Below, in pieces: positions 15,659-23,271 of a DNA stretch of 30,615 nucleotides. The notes under the pieces are model-generated. The model was given only the letters and a program-made list of their open reading frames with translations. It searched no databases and was not told the origin of the DNA. Each line of letters starts with the position of its first letter. Positions within the stretch are counted from its first letter, which is position 1. The position numbers were made by a program, and so were the translations under genes. This stretch comes from Paraktedonobacter sp035294465 (GTDB lineage Bacteria > Chloroflexota > Ktedonobacteria > Ktedonobacterales > Ktedonobacteraceae): assembly GCA_035294465.1 (NCBI GenBank), contig DATGKW010000114.1:1-30615 (forward strand), in the 5' to 3' direction.

Positions 15659-16099
15659 ATGAGTCACATGCCACCACAACTTGCCCCACTCCCGCCTGTT
15701 GGAACAGAGGCGACCCTTTCTCGCACAATTAGTGAAGACGACATTCTTCTCTTTGCAGTGGTGAGCGGAGATAAGAATCCCATTCACCTGGACGCCGACT
15801 ATGCCAAACGCTCGTTCTTTGGCCAACGCATCGCCCACGGTTTTCTCATCGGCTCGCTGATCTCGGCGGTCCTGGGGAACGAGTTGCCGGGTCCGGGCAC
15901 CATTTACCTGGGCCAAACGCTGCGCTTCCTCGCGCCCATACACATCGGCGATACAGTTACTGTGACGGTCAAAGTCGTCGCGGTGCGCGACGACAAACGC
16001 ATCGTTACCCTGAATACCACATGCACCAACCAGCACGGTGCGACGGTTTTAAGCGGCGAAGCGACTGTCAAATACATGCGCGAAGTTGAGGCAGCATAA
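15659..16099 (+). CDS. phaJ: (R)-specific enoyl-CoA hydratase, MaoC family
   Basis: Hydrates trans-2-enoyl-CoA from beta-oxidation to (R)-3-hydroxyacyl-CoA, supplying monomers to PHA synthase. The 146-aa single hot-dog domain matches PhaJ length. The catalytic pair is D38 and H43 in GDKNPIHLD, followed by IAHGFLIGSLIS. The ATG at 15659 follows AAGGAG at 7-nt spacing. It has its own promoter and operator and converges on phaC. PhaJ-like MaoC proteins also occur in other acyl-CoA routes, but the surrounding pha genes make this role likely. Confidence 0.9.
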   Translation: MSHMPPQLAPLPPVGTEATLSRTISEDDILLFAVVSGDKNPIHLDADYAKRSFFGQRIAHGFLIGSLISAVLGNELPGPGTIYLGQTLRFLAPIHIGDTVTVTVKVVAVRDDKRIVTLNTTCTNQHGATVLSGEATVKYMREVEAA

Positions 16100-16126
16100 A
16101 ACTGCTCTCTACGAGTTCCTTTCGAG

Positions 16127-16162
16127 TTTATGAGGATGTGCGGAAGCGCACATCCTCATAAA
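16127..16162. terminator. 15-bp perfect hairpin between convergent phaJ and phaC
   Basis: TTTATGAGGATGTGC (16127-16141) pairs with GCACATCCTCATAAA (16148-16162) around a 6-nt loop. It sits 27 nt after the phaJ stop and 10 nt before the phaC stop. A/T pairs at the base replace a clear U tract on both strands, so it probably serves both genes. Confidence 0.65.
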
Positions 16163-16172
16163 ACACCCTCTA

Positions 16173-17252
16173 CTACTGCGAGCGCGATTTCAACCAGTTC
16201 GAAATCTTGGGCCAGAGCGTTTTTTTAGCGTCTGAGCCTGTGAGCAAGCCCACATGCCCGGCATCGACCACATAGAACTCTTTATCTTGACTGCTGACGA
16301 GACGCATGGTTGCCTCCGCCTGCGGGACCGTACAGATGTGGTCTCGCTTGCCGGCAATGTTGAGAACCGGGCAGGTAATGTTTGCGAGGTTTACGGTCCG
16401 CCCACGAAGCTTGATCTCGCCTTTCACTAGCTTATTCTGCTGGTAAAACTCCCGAATCCATTGGACGAAGGCCGCCCCGGCGAACGGCACGCCGTCGTTA
16501 ACCCACTTACTCATAGCCAGCCAGGTATCCATTGGTTTCTCCTCCATGATGCGGTCCCACATTGTGACGTAGGTGCCAATGTAGTTATTGACTGGCTTGA
16601 GCATACGGTTGCCGGTGTCAATCAGTCCGGCAGGGACATTGCCAAAGGCGTCGGCCAGCGACTGAGGATTGAAGTACTTCTCGCTGGTCCATACCCCAAG
16701 CAGCCCCATATGCTCTGGAGTAAAATCGACGGGCGAGGTGAGCAAGATCAGGTTTCTGAGAGGCTTGTCCGGGAAAAGCGAGGCATACATCGCGGACATT
16801 GTTCCTCCCATGCAATAGCCCAGCAGGGTATATTCCTGGGCCTGTGCATGCCTCAATACTTTCTGTATCGCCAGGCGAATATAGTCTAGAACGTAGTCCT
16901 CAAAGGAGAGATGAGCATCCTCGTCGCCCGGCGTGCCCCAGTCGAGCAGGTAGACGCTGTAGCCCTGCTTCACCAGGTACTCAACGAAGCTATTCCCCGG
17001 CAGCAGGTCGAGCACGTAGGGTCGATTGATCAACGCATAGATCAGCAGAAGAGGAACGGGGTATGTTCTCTCAGTCTGGGCCTCATAATGATAAAGCCTG
17101 GCTTTATTCTTGGTCCAGATGACTTCTTTGGGGGTTTGCCCCGTCGGCGCCTTCGCGCCCTCCACGAGAATTTGCATCCCCGTATTGTATTTTTTGAGGA
17201 GGGTCTCAAAGGGGCTTTCTGATACATCGATAGTAGCGTTTTGCATGTCCAT
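16173..17252 (-). CDS. phaC: PHA synthase catalytic subunit, class III/IV type
   Basis: Polymerises (R)-3-hydroxyacyl-CoA into PHA at the granule surface. At 359 aa it has the short length of class III/IV PhaC, which needs a second subunit. The alpha/beta-hydrolase fold has the lipase-like box GYC147MGG with the nucleophilic cysteine, D304 in GKRDHIC and H333 in DAGHVGLL; spacing matches the Allochromatium enzyme closely. Other signatures are NRPYVLDLLPG and YLLDWGTPG. The ATG at 17252 follows AAAGGAC at 8 nt. It is 52 nt downstream of phaE, so both subunits are probably made from one mRNA that may also include phaQ. Confidence 0.95.
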   Translation of the reverse strand: MDMQNATIDVSESPFETLLKKYNTGMQILVEGAKAPTGQTPKEVIWTKNKARLYHYEAQTERTYPVPLLLIYALINRPYVLDLLPGNSFVEYLVKQGYSVYLLDWGTPGDEDAHLSFEDYVLDYIRLAIQKVLRHAQAQEYTLLGYCMGGTMSAMYASLFPDKPLRNLILLTSPVDFTPEHMGLLGVWTSEKYFNPQSLADAFGNVPAGLIDTGNRMLKPVNNYIGTYVTMWDRIMEEKPMDTWLAMSKWVNDGVPFAGAAFVQWIREFYQQNKLVKGEIKLRGRTVNLANITCPVLNIAGKRDHICTVPQAEATMRLVSSQDKEFYVVDAGHVGLLTGSDAKKTLWPKISNWLKSRSQ

Positions 17253-17304
17253 ATGCGTTTGTCCTTTACTTATTCTTTCGCCACTGAATCAGTAGCGGAA
17301 GAGA

Positions 17305-18189
17305 TTACGACTCAACGTATATTTCTTCTTCCCCGCTTTGCCGCGACGCGCTGTCTGATTTGCGTGTTTTTGGCCGAGTCCTGGCAGAAGTTTGAGGGGA
17401 CTGCGCGAGAGTGTCAGCTACGGACTTTTCACGATCTGCTAGCAGCATATCCAGTTTGCTCTCCAACCGGCTCAAACGGTCTTCCAGTCTCGCTACACGC
17501 TCATCCAAAGATGCTATGGACTCACCTGTTGCCAGGCTCACCCGACGCTCTTCAAGGCTTTCCAGCCGGTCGTCGATCTGATCGACCTTATTTTCGAGGT
17601 TGACGACAAGCTCGGCCACGCGAGCGACATCTGCGCGGGTCGGAAGTTGGAGATTGTGGAAGTATTCTTCGTTGGCACGGCGTAAGACTTCAGAGAAGCC
17701 AGCATAGTTCTTGAGAAACTCACTGGACATCTCCATAAACTTGTCGGAGCCGATGACGCCTCCAATGGTTTTGGACCATGTTTCGTTTGTGAGGTCATAC
17801 CACTGTTTGAACAGGGTAAAAGGGTCAGGGGAGAAGCTGCCGGGCGTCTTCGACATCGTGGCCTGAGCATCTTCCAGCATATCCAGCCATTGCGCAATCA
17901 GCCCAAGCGGATCTCCTCCGGCTGTGATGACCTTTCTCCAGGCTGCAATGGTCATCTCAAACCACTGATTCCACAGTTGCTGGGGACTCTCCAGGCTTTT
18001 TCTGAACAGTTCCTGGGCCTGTGTGACACTTTTCAACCACGTCTGATAGATATCAGACATACCTGGAGACGCGGACGTACTTCCAGTTCCATTTATTGTT
18101 TTCAGCCATCCTTGAGAAACCTCTCCGTACCACTTTTCCCAGGTCTCCCAGGGGTCGGTTGGTTTCCAGGAGTTTGTATCTTCTGTCAT
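17305..18189 (-). CDS. phaE: PHA synthase partner subunit, PhaE-like
   Basis: Non-catalytic subunit required by short PhaC enzymes. The 294-aa protein is Trp-rich and helical (repeated W-x-x-W/WxxWF patterns, 12-140) and contains the family stretch NEEYFHNLQLPTRADVARVAELV (173-195). It ends in a coiled coil (about 194-255, heptads such as ARLEDRLSRLESKLDMLL) and a charged tail. It is shorter than typical PhaE but longer than Bacillus PhaR, so it sits between class III and class IV. I start at 18189, where GAAAGGAGTG precedes the ATG. It lies 150 nt after phaQ and 52 nt before phaC. Confidence 0.88.
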   Translation of the reverse strand: MTEDTNSWKPTDPWETWEKWYGEVSQGWLKTINGTGSTSASPGMSDIYQTWLKSVTQAQELFRKSLESPQQLWNQWFEMTIAAWRKVITAGGDPLGLIAQWLDMLEDAQATMSKTPGSFSPDPFTLFKQWYDLTNETWSKTIGGVIGSDKFMEMSSEFLKNYAGFSEVLRRANEEYFHNLQLPTRADVARVAELVVNLENKVDQIDDRLESLEERRVSLATGESIASLDERVARLEDRLSRLESKLDMLLADREKSVADTLAQSPQTSARTRPKTRKSDSASRQSGEEEIYVES

Positions 18190-18338
18190 TGCGAGCACTC
18201 CTTTCGGATGCATGAAGCATCCTTCTGAGGAAAAGACAACAGGATGGATCTTGCACTCCGATCCTGAGTCGAGTGCGCCGGATGCGTTATTTTTCGAGGG
18301 CAGGAAGCTTATGCTTGCGTTCGACGAGCAGTTCGCGT

Positions 18339-18740
18339 TCAGGACTGCTGCTTCTCCTCTTCCTGCTCAGAGCGACCGGTGCCGGTGTACATTTGGAAAA
18401 AGGTGTTCATCATTTTCTGATAGTGATCGAGAGAATCCGCCCAATACTTCAGATATGCTTCTCCTGCCTCGGTAATCGAATAGATGCGGCGAGCAGGCCC
18501 ATTTTCTGAAGTATCCCAACACGAGCTAACCATCCCGTCTTTCTCCATCTGCCGCAACGTCCGATAGAACGTGCCCGGATTCATGGCAGCCAGGCCAAAT
18601 GCTGTCATCTTCTCCATCAATTCATATCCGTAAGAACTCCATTCCCTGAGCATTAAGAGAAGAACCGGAACCAGCCAGTTTTTGGACCAGGCATCGGTTG
18701 CCGTATGCGGGAACGCGTTGTCTCTGTTTCCTTCAGCCAT
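18339..18740 (-). CDS. phaQ: PadR-family regulator, PhaQ-like PHB-responsive repressor
   Basis: Winged-helix transcription factor of 133 aa. The PadR core is clear: LVPVLLLMLREWSSYGYELMEKM (23-45), MNPGTFYRTLRQMEKDGMVSS (53-73) as recognition helix region, and a wing at PARRIYSITEAGEAYL. The C-terminal helix (about 97-120) would dimerise. In Bacillus, PhaQ of this family represses phasin and its own gene and is released by the polymer. Adjacent phaE-phaC and the shared promoter motif at phaJ, phaQ and the phasin gene support the same role here. The start codon follows AAGGTGGAGAT. Direct PHB sensing is inferred by family, not seen. Confidence 0.87.
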   Translation of the reverse strand: MAEGNRDNAFPHTATDAWSKNWLVPVLLLMLREWSSYGYELMEKMTAFGLAAMNPGTFYRTLRQMEKDGMVSSCWDTSENGPARRIYSITEAGEAYLKYWADSLDHYQKMMNTFFQMYTGTGRSEQEEEKQQS

Positions 18741-18788
18741 ATCTCCACCTTAGAGTAGAATCATGAATGTTCCACCTTACTAGTGAAC

Positions 18789-18830
18789 TGCACCTATATG
18801 CAGGTTACAACTAGCGTTCTTCTCTGTCAA
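18789..18830 (-). promoter_or_regulatory. Promoter and putative PhaQ operator of phaQ
   Basis: On the minus strand TTGACA (18830-18825), 17 nt, TAACCT (18807-18802), with TGCATATAGGTGCA (18802-18789) starting at the last base of the -10. The -10 is weaker than at phaJ and the phasin gene, and there is no second site in the spacer. This suggests low, autoregulated expression of phaQ and, by read-through, phaE-phaC. Confidence 0.75.
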
Positions 18831-18876
18831 GCTCTAAAAGAATTGGGGGCAGGGTCCAGATTCCTCACCCCCGTAC

Positions 18877-18902
18877 CCCCACCAGAGGATTGCCTGGTGG
18901 GG
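18877..18902. terminator. GC-rich hairpin downstream of the phasin gene
   Basis: CCCCACCAG (18877-18885) pairs with CTGGTGGGG (18894-18902). A third related copy, CACCAGGTGGG, lies at 18916-18926 and could pair instead. It is in the 259-nt gap between the phasin stop and the phaQ promoter. There is no U tract on either strand, so termination is inferred from position only. Confidence 0.4.
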
Positions 18903-18999
18903 CAGCCTTCCGCGTCACCAGGTGGGCAGGCTGTACAACCTTCTCAGTTAGAGATACAGCCTGACGCGCAACTTTCTACAGAGAATCCAATCCCACTCC

Positions 19000-19536
19000 C
19001 TACTGTTGCGCGGCTCTCTGGAAGTCCCTTAATCCCTCCATAGTGGCAGACCCGACCATATCAAACGTTTTCTGCCAGAAGGTAAGCGGGGCAAAGACAA
19101 CGTCTTTGTACGCTTCCATCGACTCCTGGGCGAGCGCCTGGAAAGCATCTTGCTGTTTCTGAAACTGTTGCCCCAGTTCTTGCATCAGCGAGCGGGTTAC
19201 GTCAACCTGGCCTTTGAGCGCCTCGATCCCGTTACCAAGGACATTCTGTGCAAACTTCGTATTGCGCTCCTGGGCGGCAATTGTGCCATCCACCAGCCTC
19301 TGGAAATTCTGGAGGCTAACCGGCTCTTTTCTCATTTGCTCAACAAGCTCTCGCATCAGCGTACGCGAGCTTTCTGCATGGCTTTTGAGCACCTCGATCC
19401 CGTTCTCAAGAACACCCTGGGCAAAGGTCATATTGCGCTCTTGAGTGGTAATCGCGCTATCAGTGAGAGCCCTGGTGACGTCCTGGGCGGATTGCATAAG
19501 ATTCTTAGCCGCATCTTTGGCTCTTGTCTCGGTCAT
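19000..19536 (-). CDS. Phasin-like PHA granule-associated protein with a tandem repeat
   Basis: Predicted granule-coat protein that would control PHA granule size and number. The 178-aa product is almost entirely amphipathic helix with no Cys. Residues 27-71 and 84-128 are two copies of a unit built on [TA][TA]QERN-x2-FAQ-x-VL-x-NGIE-x-LK-x6-R-[TS]LM-x-EL-x2-Q, offset by 57 residues. The C-terminal part has FQALAQESMEAYKDVVFAPLTFWQKT, a phasin-like pattern. I start at MTETRAKD (19536), where AAAGG lies 10 nt upstream; upstream codons read through the leader region. Its promoter carries the putative PhaQ operator. Family assignment is by pattern and context. Confidence 0.8.
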   Translation of the reverse strand: MTETRAKDAAKNLMQSAQDVTRALTDSAITTQERNMTFAQGVLENGIEVLKSHAESSRTLMRELVEQMRKEPVSLQNFQRLVDGTIAAQERNTKFAQNVLGNGIEALKGQVDVTRSLMQELGQQFQKQQDAFQALAQESMEAYKDVVFAPLTFWQKTFDMVGSATMEGLRDFQRAAQQ

Positions 19537-19598
19537 AATCTTGCTGCCTTTCTTATAATGCACTGTGAACAGGTAACTGAAACTGTTCACTTACTAAT

Positions 19599-19640
19599 AG
19601 CATCTATATGCATTCTACACTTATATGCAAAATATGTCAA
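19599..19640 (-). promoter_or_regulatory. Promoter and putative PhaQ operator pair of the phasin gene
   Basis: On the minus strand TTGACA (19640-19635), 17 nt, TAGAAT (19617-19612), then TGCATATAGATGCT (19612-19599) beginning at the last T of the -10. The spacer contains TGCATATAAGTG (19629-19618), 17 nt upstream of the main copy, exactly as at phaJ. This is strong evidence for one regulator acting at both promoters. Confidence 0.8.
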
Positions 19641-19782
19641 GTCCCAGAGTCCGGGAAGCGGGAACGCTGTGAGCAAGTTGTGAGAGCGTTGTCCGGCTCT
19701 GTGACCTTCTTGTGATATCACCCCGGTATGCTGTTTTCAGGTGTACGAATCATGTACGATGAACGAAAGGACATGGAACCAC

Positions 19783-22539
19783 ATGGAAACCAGAAAGAGC
19801 GAGAGATCATCCACTTCAGCTACCCCTACGACAGTCTTTCGCTTAGAGCCGCGCCAGTCTCTTCATGCCATCTTCAAACCCAAAAGTATCGCAGTCATTG
19901 GGGCAACAGAAAAAGCCGGCAGCGTTGGGCGTACCCTGCTCTGGAATCTGATCAGCCATCCCTTTGGAGGCACGGTGTTTCCTGTCAATCCCAGGCAGAG
20001 TAGCGTTCTGGGCATCAAGGCATATCCGAGCCTCTCTGCCTTGCCAGAACGGGTTGACCTCGCGGTCATTGTCACGCCCGCGCCGACCGTCCCTGGACTG
20101 ATCGCTGAGTGTGTTGCCGCCGATGTCAAAGGAGCCATTATTCTCTCTGCCGGCTTTAAGGAAACCGGCCCGGCGGGCGCCTCGCTCGAACAGCAGATTC
20201 TGGAGCAGGCACGGCAAGGGCAATTGCGCATTATTGGACCCAATTGTCTTGGAGTAATGAGTCCACTGAACGGTCTCAACGCCACCTTTGCCAGTAGAAT
20301 AGCCCTGCCCGGCCACGTTGGCTTCATCAGTCAGAGCGGCGCGCTCTGTACTGCGGTATTGGATTGGAGCCTGAGTGAAAATGTGGGGTTCAGCGCTTTC
20401 GTCTCGCTCGGCTCGATGGTAGACGTCGGCTGGGGCGATCTCATCGATTATCTGGGCAGCGATCCACAGACAACGAGCATGATTCTCTACCTGGAAACGG
20501 TTGGGGATGCCCGTTCATTTCTTTCTGCCGCCCGTGAAGTCGCTCGACGCATACCGATCATTGTACTGAAAGCCGGCCGCACGCAAGCAGCAGCCCACGC
20601 AGCAACCTCGCATACTGGAGCGCTCACCGGCAGCTATGATGTATTTGAGGCGGCCTGCCGGCGTAGCGGTATCCTCACCGTTGACCGCATCGAGGAGCTA
20701 TTTTCCCTGGCCGGGGCGCTGGCCAAACAGCCCCGGCCCCAGGGACCACGCCTTACGATAGTAACCAATGCTGGCGGCCCGGGAGTCCTGGCAACCGATG
20801 CTCTCCTCTCCGCTGGAGGTCAACTGGCGGAACTGGCTCCTTCCACGCTTGCCGAACTCAACCAGACACTCCCGGCCGCCTGGAGCCACAGCAACCCGAT
20901 AGATATTCTGGGCGATGCCAGCCCTGAGCGCTACGCCAAAGCAATTGAAGTGGCGGCGCAGGATCCAAACAGCGACGGCTTACTGGTGATCCTGGCCCCT
21001 CAGGCCATGACTGACCCGACGCTTGTCGCCGAACAGGTTAAGCGGTTCGTGCCTGCCCCCGGCAAACCGATCCTGGCCAGTTGGATGGGAGGAGCGGAGG
21101 TAGCCAGCGGCCAGGCAATTTTGAACCGGGCCAGTATTCCCACGTTTTCTTATCCAGACACAGCTGCTCGGATCTTCGAGTATATGTGGCAGTATACATT
21201 TCATCTGCGGGGGTTATATGAAACTCCTCTGCCCTCTTTGGAAAGAGACAGTCATGGCCTCAATCGGCAGCGTGCCAGTTCTCTCATTGAAGCAGCCAGA
21301 GAGCAGGGCCGGACGCTGCTGACCGAGGTCGAATCCAAGCAGATTCTGGCTGCCTACGACATCCCGACGGTCGAGACACGCGTCGCCAGAAGCGAAAACG
21401 AGGCGGTGGCCTGCGCGCAGGCTATAGGTTATCCGGTTGTGCTCAAGCTCTTTTCTGAAACGATTACCCACAAGAGCGATGTCGGCGGCGTGCAGCTCAA
21501 CCTCTTCGATGCGGATGCCGTGCGCCGCGCATACCAGGACATTGCGAACGCGGTACGCGAGAAAGCTGGGGCCGAGCATTTCCTGGGTGTCACCGTCGAG
21601 CCACTGGTGCTGCGGTCCGGCTATGAAATCATCCTGGGTAGCAGCATTGACCCGCAGTTCGGCCCGGTGCTGCTCTTCGGATCGGGCGGGCAACTCACCG
21701 AAGTCTATCAGGATCGTGCGTGCGCGCTTCCTCCTCTGACCACGACTCTGGCGCGGCGATTGATGGAGCACACTCGCGTCTTCTCCGCCCTCAAAGGGGT
21801 GCGCGGACGCTTGCCTGTAGATCTCACCAAGCTGGAGCAACTCCTGGTGCGGTTTAGCTACCTGGTCGTGGAGCAGCCCTGGATCAAGGAGATCGATATC
21901 AACCCACTGCTGGCTTCCCCTGATGGGCTGCTTGCTCTCGACGCGCGAGTGGTCCTGCACGGGCCACAGGTGCGCGAGGAGGATCTACCCAGGCTTGCCA
22001 TTCGCCCATACCCGCTCCAGTATGTCCAACCCTGGACCCTGCGTGACGGCACACCTGTCACCATTCGCCCCATTCGTCCAGAGGATGAGATGCTCATGAT
22101 TGCTTTCCACCAAACCCTTTCGGAGGAAAGCGTCTATTTCCGCTGGCTGCACGCAATCAAACTCAGTCAGCGGATCGCGCATGAGCGGCTGATCGGCATC
22201 TGCTTCATTGACTATGACCGAGAGATGGCCCTCGTCGCCGAACACACCGATCCACAAACCGGCGAGCGAGCCATTCTGGGTGTTAGTCGCCTCATCAAAG
22301 TTCGTAACGGCAATGCCGCTGAGTTTGCCGTACTCGTCACCGACCGGTTTCAGCACAAAGGGTTAGGAACAGAGTTGCTACGCAAGCTCATCGGGGTAGG
22401 TCGCGATGAACAGGTGCAACGCATCTTCGGCGATATTCTTCCCGAAAACCTGGGAATGCAAGGAGTGTGCAAACACCTGGGCTTCCACCTGCGGTACTCG
22501 CGGGAAGATGAGGTCATAAAAGCTGAACTGGAACTCTGA
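19783..22539 (+). CDS. NDP-forming acyl-CoA synthetase fused to a GNAT acetyltransferase
   Basis: Multidomain enzyme of about 918 aa: CoA-binding domain (about 30-130, SIAVIGATEKAGSVG), two succinyl-CoA-ligase-like domains (140-460) with the phosphohistidine motif H277TGALTG, an ATP-grasp domain (about 500-710, ESKQILAAYDIPTVET, VVLKLFSETITHKSDVGGV) and a C-terminal GNAT domain (about 750-915) with acetyl-CoA motif QHKGLGTELL. The layout resembles the protein lysine acetyltransferase Pat/YfiQ; here the His needed for ligase catalysis is kept, so it may also form acyl-CoA. It is divergent from the phasin gene, which suggests a link to acetyl-CoA supply or control. Start is uncertain: GTG 19741 and ATG 19759 are alternatives. 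Confidence 0.87.
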   Translation: METRKSERSSTSATPTTVFRLEPRQSLHAIFKPKSIAVIGATEKAGSVGRTLLWNLISHPFGGTVFPVNPRQSSVLGIKAYPSLSALPERVDLAVIVTPAPTVPGLIAECVAADVKGAIILSAGFKETGPAGASLEQQILEQARQGQLRIIGPNCLGVMSPLNGLNATFASRIALPGHVGFISQSGALCTAVLDWSLSENVGFSAFVSLGSMVDVGWGDLIDYLGSDPQTTSMILYLETVGDARSFLSAAREVARRIPIIVLKAGRTQAAAHAATSHTGALTGSYDVFEAACRRSGILTVDRIEELFSLAGALAKQPRPQGPRLTIVTNAGGPGVLATDALLSAGGQLAELAPSTLAELNQTLPAAWSHSNPIDILGDASPERYAKAIEVAAQDPNSDGLLVILAPQAMTDPTLVAEQVKRFVPAPGKPILASWMGGAEVASGQAILNRASIPTFSYPDTAARIFEYMWQYTFHLRGLYETPLPSLERDSHGLNRQRASSLIEAAREQGRTLLTEVESKQILAAYDIPTVETRVARSENEAVACAQAIGYPVVLKLFSETITHKSDVGGVQLNLFDADAVRRAYQDIANAVREKAGAEHFLGVTVEPLVLRSGYEIILGSSIDPQFGPVLLFGSGGQLTEVYQDRACALPPLTTTLARRLMEHTRVFSALKGVRGRLPVDLTKLEQLLVRFSYLVVEQPWIKEIDINPLLASPDGLLALDARVVLHGPQVREEDLPRLAIRPYPLQYVQPWTLRDGTPVTIRPIRPEDEMLMIAFHQTLSEESVYFRWLHAIKLSQRIAHERLIGICFIDYDREMALVAEHTDPQTGERAILGVSRLIKVRNGNAAEFAVLVTDRFQHKGLGTELLRKLIGVGRDEQVQRIFGDILPENLGMQGVCKHLGFHLRYSREDEVIKAELEL

Positions 22540-22570
22540 CGCACAGGCACTTCCAGACGCCTGTGCGTCA
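22537..22570 (+). terminator. Terminator hairpin starting at the stop codon of the synthetase-GNAT gene
   Basis: TGACGCACAGGC (22537-22548) pairs perfectly with GCCTGTGCGTCA (22559-22570) around a 10-nt loop. The stop codon TGA forms the base of the stem. TCTCTTG follows, a weak U-rich tail. The remaining gap to 22677 holds nothing I recognise. Confidence 0.65.
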
Positions 22571-22677
22571 TCTCTTGCCTGAGACAGATGTGACTCAGGG
22601 GCAACATATCCTGCGAGAACGGGTAAACCCGCTAGAGAAACGCGAGGCAGGGGTTGAGCTATACCATTCCGGGCACA

Positions 22678-23157
22678 TCATGCCTTCCTGCGCTTCTCCT
22701 CCAGGGCTTCGACCATTTTCTGAGGAATTGGCAGCACCTCTTCGCGGTGGTACGAACCGGCTGCATCGGTGTTTATCCCAGGCCAGCGCCGACCGTAGTG
22801 ATAATGGCCAGTCTGGGCAGGAGACAATGGGCGCTTAGCAACTTTAGGCACGCCAGAGAAAATTTGAGGTAGACCTGGATCTGGAACCTCATCATAAAGG
22901 TCATCCGGGACCTGGTTATAGCCTTGCTCGCGCAGTTCTGCCTCACTCAAGGTCAGATAGAGTGCGCCACGCATACGTTTTCCGATCAGGGTAAGCGGTA
23001 CATAATAGGCTTTGACAAACAGGCCCCCACGCTCTACCAGGATATATCGCTCAAAGCGTGCCTGCACCTTGCCTATTCTCTCTCCATCACTATCAAAGAC
23101 TTCCTGACCTAGCTGTGGCAGAAGATCTTGAGATATGATTTGCTCTTCAGTAGGCAT
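22678..23157 (-). CDS. PRC-barrel-like protein
   Basis: Soluble 159-aa protein. Residues 14-70 (LPQLGQEVFDSDGERIGKVQARFERYILVERGG, then a YYVPLTLI strand) have the PRC-barrel pattern: a small beta-barrel with the D-x-x-G-x-x-IGKV signature. The second half is polar, with YHYGRRWPGINTD and a charged LEEKRRKA end, and is not recognised. The ATG at 23157 follows GGAGAG at 7-nt spacing. It lies 114 nt downstream of the coiled-coil gene on the same strand. PRC-barrel proteins have varied roles in RNA and photosynthetic assembly; no role is assigned here. Confidence 0.72.
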   Translation of the reverse strand: MPTEEQIISQDLLPQLGQEVFDSDGERIGKVQARFERYILVERGGLFVKAYYVPLTLIGKRMRGALYLTLSEAELREQGYNQVPDDLYDEVPDPGLPQIFSGVPKVAKRPLSPAQTGHYHYGRRWPGINTDAAGSYHREEVLPIPQKMVEALEEKRRKA

Positions 23158-23271
23158 TCGCCTGCTCTCCTTATTCACACAGTTTTGATAATGAGATAAA
23201 AACGACGAGATTAGCTGGCTGGCGGTAAGCCAGACCTACTTGCTATTCTTCATTATAACTCACAATGGCCG

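Noticed and set aside
15362..16036. 224-codon minus-strand open frame overlapping phaJ and the phaB-phaJ promoter region
   Set aside because: It is antisense to a clear MaoC gene and covers the promoter and operator; the translation has no family signature.
17238..17256. Palindrome GCATGTCCATATGC at the phaC start as another PhaQ site
   Set aside because: It lacks the TATAG core, has no promoter around it, and is explained by the start codons ATGGACATG.
18783..19043. Pro/Ser-rich plus-strand open frame resembling the Pro-rich peptides
   Set aside because: It begins inside the phaQ promoter and operator, overlaps the phasin gene end, crosses a hairpin, and has no leader motif or ribosome site.
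21214..21960. 248-codon minus-strand open frame
   Set aside because: Antisense to the ATP-grasp part of the synthetase-GNAT gene; an open shadow frame produced by codon bias.
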